Shown in pieces: positions 59,250 to 64,000 of a DNA stretch of 64,000 bases (positions within the stretch are counted from its first letter, which is position 1; each line of letters starts with the position of its first letter). The notes under the pieces were generated by a model. It saw nothing but the letters and a program-made list of their open reading frames with translations, was not told the origin of the DNA and did no database searches. The DNA is from Roseomonas fluvialis (GTDB taxonomy: Bacteria; Pseudomonadota; Alphaproteobacteria; Acetobacterales; Acetobacteraceae): positions 310,001 to 374,000 of the forward strand of contig NZ_AP025637.1 in NCBI RefSeq assembly GCF_022846615.1, in the 5' to 3' direction. The position numbers and the translations under genes were made by a program.

Positions 59250-60077
59250 TCAGGCCTTCCCGCTCTCGGCAAACATCTTCTGGTAGTGCGACCGCATGTG
59301 GGCCACGCCGCCGGTCGTGAGCCCGCCATCCGCCGTGACCTCGCTACCCGTCATGAACGACGCCGCCTCGGAGGCCAGGAACAGCACGATGGCGGCGATC
59401 TCCTCCGCGCTCGCCTCGCGGCCGATCGGGATCGCATGCCGATTGGCTTCGAGATGGCCGTCCGGCGCGGCATCCGTCAGTGGTGTGGCGATCGTCGCGA
59501 GATGGATGGAGTTGACCCGGATACCCTCGGCCGCAAACTCCAGCGCCGCGGATTTCGTCAGGCCGCGCAGCGCCCATTTGCTGGTCGTGTAGGACGGGTC
59601 GGCATGCGCGATCAGACCGGCGGTCGAGGAAATGTTGACGACCGCCGAGGGCGGCGAGCGTGCGAGTAGCGCGCGGCAGTGCTTCATGCCGAGGAACGCC
59701 CCGGTCACGTTCACGGCCATGGCGCGGTCCCATTCAGCGCGCGTCGTCGCGGCGAGTGACTTTCGGATGATCAACCCCGCATTATTGACCAGCACATCGA
59801 GCCGCCCCGGCCCGCGCTCGAGGACGCTGGCCAGTGCCTGCCAGTCGCTCTCCTGCGCGACGTCGAGCAGGTGGAAGGATGCGCGAAGGCCCTCCGCCTG
59901 CAGTGCTCCGACGAGATTCTCGCCCTCCAGCCGCAGGATGTCGCAGACATGCACATGGGCACCCTGGCACGCGAAGCCGCGGACGATGGCGGCACCCAGG
60001 CCGCGTGCGCCACCGGTGACGCAAACACTGCGCCGATGCGCCCCGGCATCGGCCATCATGCCCGCCAGTTCAGCCAT
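59250..60077 (-). CDS. SDR family oxidoreductase
   Basis: A 275-residue classical short-chain dehydrogenase. The cofactor motif is TGGARGLG (residues 21-28). NNAG is at 98-101, the catalytic Ser is 150 or 151 (NISSTAG), and Tyr163-x3-Lys167 complete the site. The tail has an EVTADGGLT segment typical of the family, plus a C-terminal extension. Asp after the second strand (VCDILR) suggests NAD. It is the last gene of the minus-strand Bug-aldolase-sialidase cluster and may oxidise a pathway hydroxyl. Alternative starts at 60059 or 60056 would shorten it by six or seven residues. Confidence 0.92.
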   Translation of the reverse strand: MAELAGMMADAGAHRRSVCVTGGARGLGAAIVRGFACQGAHVHVCDILRLEGENLVGALQAEGLRASFHLLDVAQESDWQALASVLERGPGRLDVLVNNAGLIIRKSLAATTRAEWDRAMAVNVTGAFLGMKHCRALLARSPPSAVVNISSTAGLIAHADPSYTTSKWALRGLTKSAALEFAAEGIRVNSIHLATIATPLTDAAPDGHLEANRHAIPIGREASAEEIAAIVLFLASEAASFMTGSEVTADGGLTTGGVAHMRSHYQKMFAESGKA

Positions 60078-60147
60078 GGGCAGCGCGATGTACCCATCAC
60101 GGTGGCCATGTCCGCGCTGCCGAGCCAGGGCAGGTTTTCGGTCAACA

Positions 60148-60285
60148 TCATGACGGCATCACGATGCGCGCAGGGCAGGCGCGACCGGGCCGGCCGAGCG
60201 GCCAGGCCGTCTGCGCGCGCCCCACGCCTGGCGCGCCGAGCGCCATCGCGGCCGCGCCGATCGCCAGCGCTCGTCTGGTGACCAT
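60148..60285 (-). pseudogene. Truncated Bug-family receptor (N-terminal stump)
   Basis: Starting 11 bases downstream of the complete Bug gene, an ATG at 60285 opens a 45-codon frame. It encodes a full signal peptide ([20 protein letters not shown], ending RAQ) and the first mature residues TAWPLGRPGR, then stops at 60148-60150. The WPxGRPxR element is the normal mature start of Bug proteins, as in the neighbour (VWPRGRPIRV). It is therefore the remains of a tandem second receptor whose body has been deleted. If translated, it would make only an exported peptide of about 20 residues. Confidence 0.68.
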
Positions 60286-60296
60286 GGCTACCTTCC

Positions 60297-61274
60297 CTAC
60301 TCCGGCTGGTAGTTGACGCTGCGCAGCAATTCGGTGGCGCGATTGATCTCGGCGGCGATGAAGCTTCGCGTCTGCTCGATGCTCTCCGTCACGGGTTCCA
60401 GGATCTGGCTCTTGAGCCGATCGACGATGCCGGGTTCGCGCATCGTCTCCTGCATCAGTGCATTGACCCGCTCGTTGATGTCGGCCGACGTGCCCTTTGG
60501 TGCCCAGACGCCGTACCAGGACTGGAACTCGAAGCCGGGCAGGCCCGCTTCCGCCATGGTTGGCACGCTCGGCGCCAGGCCCGAACGCGCGGCCGTCGCG
60601 ATGCCGAGCGCGCGGACCCGGCCATCGCCCGTTGCCGGCAGCAGGGCGAAGCTCGGGTCGATCAGCAACTGCGCATTGCCGCCCATCAGGTCGGTCAGCG
60701 CGGGCTGCGTTCCGCGATACGTCACCATGTCGATCTGCACGCCGCTGCGGCGCAGGAACTCGATCGTCGCAAGATGCCCCGCCGAGCCGAGGGAGGAGAG
60801 TGCGAAGTTCCAATCGCGCGGCCGCGCCTTCGCCGCCTCGATCACCTCGGCCAGCGTGCGCTGCGGGCGCTGGCCACTCATCACCATGACGAGCGGCGCC
60901 GCCGCGGTGCGGGCCATCACCTCCAGGTCGCGCTGCGGGTCGAAGGTCGCGCCGCGCAACACCAGCGGCATGACGGCGGTGTTGAAGGCGGAGGCGAGCA
61001 GCGTGAAGCCGTCGGGTGCCGCCTGCAGCACCGCATTGGTGCCGATCAGGCCGGCGCCGCCGGTGCGATTCTCGACCACCGCGGTGGCGCCCAGCTTTTC
61101 CTGCAGGCGCTGCGCCGTCAGTCGTGCGAGCGCGTCGTTCGCCGCGCCGGGTGGCCAGGGGCAGATGACGCGGATCGGCCGACCGCGCGGCCATACATCC
61201 TGGGCCTGGACGGCGGGCGCGGCCAGCGCTGCGACGCCGCTGGCGGCCGTGGCGAGAAGATGACGTCGGTTCAT
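60297..61274 (-). CDS. Bug-family (TTT) periplasmic solute receptor
   Basis: A 325-residue Bug receptor. The signal (NRRHLLATAASGVAALAAPA, ending VQAQ) is followed by RVICPWPPGAANDALAR, VVENRTGGAGLIGTNAV and MVTYRGTQPALTDLMGG. The usual VPYRG is MVTYRG here. It lies in the middle of a cluster with an aldolase-fold lyase and a sialidase-like protein upstream and an SDR downstream, so it probably delivers that pathway's substrate. The TctA/TctB partners are absent from the window. Confidence 0.92.
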   Translation of the reverse strand: MNRRHLLATAASGVAALAAPAVQAQDVWPRGRPIRVICPWPPGAANDALARLTAQRLQEKLGATAVVENRTGGAGLIGTNAVLQAAPDGFTLLASAFNTAVMPLVLRGATFDPQRDLEVMARTAAAPLVMVMSGQRPQRTLAEVIEAAKARPRDWNFALSSLGSAGHLATIEFLRRSGVQIDMVTYRGTQPALTDLMGGNAQLLIDPSFALLPATGDGRVRALGIATAARSGLAPSVPTMAEAGLPGFEFQSWYGVWAPKGTSADINERVNALMQETMREPGIVDRLKSQILEPVTESIEQTRSFIAAEINRATELLRSVNYQPE

Positions 61275-61328
61275 GGTGTGCTTCCTCCGAAGGGTCGCGC
61301 GACGTTGCGCGCGGCCGTGTTGATGCGG

Positions 61329-62219
61329 TCAGCCGTCCAGCAGCGCTCTGCGCTCCGCCTCGCTGAGCGGCAGCAGGGGCGGGCGAAGGCGATGCCAGCC
61401 ATCCTCTCCGGTGCGCTGCGCGAGCAGCGCCTTCAAGGATGCCATCTGCGCGAAGCGCGACGCGCGGTTGCGCATGGCGACGATGCGCGCCTGCGCGGCG
61501 TCCACCTCGGCCGCGCGCGCGGGATCGGCGAAGTGGCGGAAGACAAAGGCGAGGTCGGCCGCGACCAGGTTCGATGTCGCGGTGATGCAGCCCGCGCCGC
61601 CCTTGCGCAGCAGCGGCAGCATCAGCGGATCGGCGCCGGCCAGCACCGCCAGGCCCGGAAAGGCCGCCACCAGCGCTTCCATGTGCGTGAGGTCGCCAGC
61701 GGAGTCCTTGATGCCCGTGAACACGCCTGGATGCGTGGTGCGCAGGCGCTCGATCACCGGGAAGGGGATCGGTACCGCCGACATCTGCGGGATGTGGTAG
61801 AGCACGATCCGCAGGCGCGGATCGCCGATGCGCTGCACCACCTCGGTATAGGCGGCGAACAGCCCGTCCTCGGTGACGCCTTTGTAGTAGAAGGGCGGCA
61901 ACATTACGACGGTCGTCACACCCAGCGACAGCGCATGGCGCGTCAGCGCCACCGTCTCGGCCAGCGCGGCCACCCCGGTGCCGGGCAGCAGCCGGTCAGG
62001 CGCAATGCCGGAAGCGATCACAGCGTCCAGAAGTGCGCGGCGTTCGTCGGAGGAGAAGGAATTCGCCTCGCCCGTCGTGCCGAGCATCGCTACGCCATCG
62101 CAGCCCTCGGCCAGCAGGCGGCGGCAATGCGTGACGAACAGCGCGGCGTCGGGCGTGCCCTGCGCGGTCACCGGGGTCAGTGCGGCGCAAAACACGCCGC
62201 GCGGGTGCAGCGCGGTCAT
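61329..62219 (-). CDS. DapA/NanA-family aldolase (dihydrodipicolinate synthase-like)
   Basis: A 296-residue class I aldolase of the DapA/N-acetylneuraminate-lyase family. The GTTGE motif is at 47-51, the tyrosine is Tyr141 (LYHIPQ), and the Schiff-base lysine is Lys171 (TGIKDSAGD). All catalytic positions are present and length is normal. Its neighbourhood (sialidase-like gene overlapping by 4 bases, Bug receptor 54 bases downstream) argues for catabolism rather than lysine synthesis. N-acetylneuraminate is one option; other 2-keto acids fit equally well. Confidence 0.9.
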   Translation of the reverse strand: MTALHPRGVFCAALTPVTAQGTPDAALFVTHCRRLLAEGCDGVAMLGTTGEANSFSSDERRALLDAVIASGIAPDRLLPGTGVAALAETVALTRHALSLGVTTVVMLPPFYYKGVTEDGLFAAYTEVVQRIGDPRLRIVLYHIPQMSAVPIPFPVIERLRTTHPGVFTGIKDSAGDLTHMEALVAAFPGLAVLAGADPLMLPLLRKGGAGCITATSNLVAADLAFVFRHFADPARAAEVDAAQARIVAMRNRASRFAQMASLKALLAQRTGEDGWHRLRPPLLPLSEAERRALLDG

Positions 62220-63397
62220 GCGGTCTCGCCCGCCGCCCAGTCGGGTGCGACGCGCACGTATTTGATGGCCTGGCGCCAGTAGGTGTAGGCGATGTGCAAC
62301 GCGCCGTCGGGCGTCTGGCAAAGCGATGGGTACGAAAACTCCCGGTTCAGCCGGTCCTTCGAATTGTTGGTCATGCAGTAGCCGTCGCCAATCTCGAGGG
62401 CGCGCCGCACCGGCCAGGTGCGGCCCTGGTCGGCCGAAATCGCCAGCGTCATCGGTGCCCGCGGCGCGCCCCAGAAGGCGCTGCGGCCGGTCGGCGGCGC
62501 GGCGGGCGCCAGGTCCTCGCCGCCGATGTCGTCATACAGCGACAGCCGCCGCCCGGTCGCATCCGCCGCGCTCGAATGGTTGTAGACCATCGCAAGGCGC
62601 CCATCGGTGAGCCGCGTCGCCATCACCGAGGAATTGTTGTTTGGCAGTTCCGTTCGCACCGGCGCCGACCAGCTCCGTCCGCCATCCGGTGACCGGCTGA
62701 CGTAGACAAAATCTGCCCAGCGGCTGCGATAGAACGCGGCCAGCGTGCCGTCGCGCAGGTCGACGATGCTCATGTGCACGCAGCCGGTGCTGGCGGGCAC
62801 GGCGTGTTCTATCCAGGTCGTGCCGGCATCGGTGGAGATCATCACCGAACTGGTGTCGAGGTCCCCCGTCCAGGCGCCAGCCGGTGGCTTGGTGCAGCGC
62901 CAGATCGGCAGCAGCCAGTCGCCGTTGTCCAGCACCACGATCGGACTGCGGATGAAGGTGCCGAAGCCGGGCTGTTCGCCGAACAGCGTCTCGATCGGGC
63001 CCCAACTGCGCCCACCATCGTTCGAGATGCGGCGGCGGATGATGGCGGTATCCTGGTTGCCCGAGACCTGTGCGGTCCAGAGCAGCCAGATCTTGCCGTC
63101 CGGCGCACGGAACAGCAGCGGGTTTTGCTCCGATCGCATCGGGTCGTCCGACAGCCTTTCGGCCGGTGACCAGCGATCCGCGCCCGCGGCCAGGCGCGAG
63201 AAATGTATGGAGATGTCCGGCACCCCTTCCTGCGTCCCACCGAACCACACGCACCCCATGTCGCCGCCCGGCAGCGGCAGCAGGAAGGCCGCGTGGTTCT
63301 GTACGCAGGGGGTCGGGATGAAGGCCTCGATGCGCGCCGGATCGCCAGGCGCGGGGGCCAAGGTCTCGGGACGGTCGATCACGCCGGCGTCGGGCAT
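62216..63397 (-). CDS. Asp-box sialidase-like protein
   Basis: A 393-residue six-bladed-propeller protein of the sialidase/BNR superfamily. Four Asp boxes (S-x-D-x-G-x-[TS]-W) are visible: SNDGGRSW, STDAGTTW, SPDGGRSW and SADQGRTW. Candidate arginine and glutamate residues of the active site (RSEQNPLLF, FIRSPIVV) are present. There is no signal peptide, so it is predicted cytoplasmic, unlike classical secreted sialidases. Translation is coupled to the aldolase (ATGA overlap). It may hydrolyse or eliminate an imported glycoside rather than act on host glycans. Confidence 0.85.
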   Translation of the reverse strand: MPDAGVIDRPETLAPAPGDPARIEAFIPTPCVQNHAAFLLPLPGGDMGCVWFGGTQEGVPDISIHFSRLAAGADRWSPAERLSDDPMRSEQNPLLFRAPDGKIWLLWTAQVSGNQDTAIIRRRISNDGGRSWGPIETLFGEQPGFGTFIRSPIVVLDNGDWLLPIWRCTKPPAGAWTGDLDTSSVMISTDAGTTWIEHAVPASTGCVHMSIVDLRDGTLAAFYRSRWADFVYVSRSPDGGRSWSAPVRTELPNNNSSVMATRLTDGRLAMVYNHSSAADATGRRLSLYDDIGGEDLAPAAPPTGRSAFWGAPRAPMTLAISADQGRTWPVRRALEIGDGYCMTNNSKDRLNREFSYPSLCQTPDGALHIAYTYWRQAIKYVRVAPDWAAGETA

Positions 63398-63407
63398 GGG
63401 TGATTCC

Positions 63408-64000
63408 TCAGAAGGCGGAGCGATACATCGCGAGAATGTCCTCGCGGCGCATCTCGCGTGGGTTGTTGTCGAGCAGGCGGCGGATGGCATGCGCCTCGCT
63501 CGCCATCACGGGCAGGTCGTCCTCCGGCACATCGAGACGCGAGAGCCGCATCTCGATGCCGAGCGACGCGCACCAGCCATGGCTCGCCGCCAGCACGTCG
63601 GACGCGCCGCCGAGGCCGAGCGCGTGCAGCACCAGCGCCGTTTTCTCCGGTACCGCGGATGCGTTGAAGGCCAGCGTGTGGGGAAAGATCACGGCGCAGG
63701 CGAGGCCATGCGCGACATGGTGCCGCGTGCCCAGCGGATAGGCCACGGCATGCCCCGCCGTGGTGTTCACCGGGCCCAGGCAAAAGCCGCCATACAGCGA
63801 GGCGAGTGCAAGCCCGGCCCGCGCCTCGCGATCCGCTCCATCCGCAACCGCGCGCGCCAGGAAACGCCCGACCAGGCGGATGCCCTCCAGCGCATAGAGA
63901 TCGATCGTCGGGTGCGCGCGGCGGCTGGTGAACGCTTCCGCGCAATGCGCCAGCGCGTCGACGCCGGTCGCCGCCGTCACCGCTGCGGGCACGCTCAGCG
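63408..64000 (-). CDS. Iron-containing alcohol dehydrogenase (maleylacetate-reductase-like), C-terminal part
   Basis: The last 197 codons of a leftward gene that continues beyond the window. Iron-ligand histidines are seen in GVDALAHCAEAF, in TTAGHAVAYPLG and in HHVAHGLACAVIFPH, as in group III Fe-alcohol dehydrogenases. The LSVPAAVTAATG stretch is typical of the family. Related enzymes reduce maleylacetate or oxidise polyols with NAD(P). It lies 10 bases upstream of the sialidase-like gene and is the first visible gene of the operon. Confidence 0.88.
   Translation of the reverse strand, partial: LSVPAAVTAATGVDALAHCAEAFTSRRAHPTIDLYALEGIRLVGRFLARAVADGADREARAGLALASLYGGFCLGPVNTTAGHAVAYPLGTRHHVAHGLACAVIFPHTLAFNASAVPEKTALVLHALGLGGASDVLAASHGWCASLGIEMRLSRLDVPEDDLPVMASEAHAIRRLLDNNPREMRREDILAMYRSAF

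Noticed and set aside
1..64000. tRNA, rRNA, CRISPR or insertion-sequence content
   Set aside because: I looked for T-loop-like GTTCGAATC signatures, regular short repeats with spacers, and transposase-like frames with terminal repeats in the gaps, and found none.

Overview
This is a very GC-rich (roughly 70%), densely coding bacterial chromosome segment. The gene content points to an alphaproteobacterium, most likely an Acetobacteraceae/Roseomonas-like organism. The reasons are a Bug/TTT-receptor expansion, an alphaproteobacterial-type hemP-hmu heme cluster with a TGCGA/TCGCA-type iron box, secB next to hemH, a bactofilin and a GCG/CRPN-like small protein. The taxonomy is an inference, since no rRNA marker is present. 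I saw no tRNA, rRNA, CRISPR array, insertion sequence or phage gene.

Layout, left to right. (1) 1-2946: start of a Yip1-like membrane protein, an AmpG-like permease with a DUF486 protein, and alanine dehydrogenase. (2) 3005-11607: a catabolic island. Two different dihydrodipicolinate-synthase-superfamily enzymes flank a Gfo/Idh/MocA dehydrogenase, followed by an SRPBCC protein, a sugar-isomerase-like TIM barrel, two Bug solute receptors, a NIPSNAP-like and an NTF2-like protein, and a convergent NHL-repeat protein. (3) 11737-13560: a large membrane glycosyltransferase-like gene killed by two in-frame stops. (4) 13803-18227: a cysteine-rich lipoprotein, another Bug receptor, then secB-hemH-HAD phosphatase. 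(5) 18291-23578, minus strand: AEC transporter, lipoprotein, bactofilin, EI24-like membrane protein and a von Willebrand A protein with four C-terminal repeats. (6) 23776-35369: hrpB, an HtrA protease, an OmpR-type two-component pair, a small secreted protein, and an RND efflux pump with a trailing TetR gene.

(7) 35764-42074: a complete heme-acquisition operon, hemP-hmuR-hmuS-hmuT-hmuU-hmuV. It sits behind a sigma70-like promoter whose -35 and spacer are covered by a perfect inverted repeat resembling an iron-regulator site. (8) 42472-45127: a tight four-gene operon of three small exported proteins and an adenylate-forming enzyme. It is followed by a convergent CadC/TPR-type regulator, a divergent LuxR-like regulator, MarC and a flavin monooxygenase. 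(9) 50498-58915: the complete kdp potassium operon (27-aa ORF, kdpF, A, B, C, then D, E). Upstream are tandem 11-bp-spaced repeats and a hairpin that covers the first ribosome-binding site. (10) 59250-64000, minus strand: Fe-alcohol dehydrogenase (cut by the window end), Asp-box sialidase-like protein, DapA/NanA-like aldolase, Bug receptor, a 45-codon stump of a second Bug receptor, and an SDR dehydrogenase. This looks like a second uptake-plus-catabolism unit.

The two catabolic regions share a logic: an orphan periplasmic Bug receptor, an aldolase-fold lyase and dehydrogenases. No TctA/TctB membrane partners are visible, so the transport route must lie elsewhere. The most notable unexplained items are the kdp leader architecture, the small-protein/adenylating-enzyme operon, the doubly interrupted membrane gene and the sialidase-aldolase cluster.
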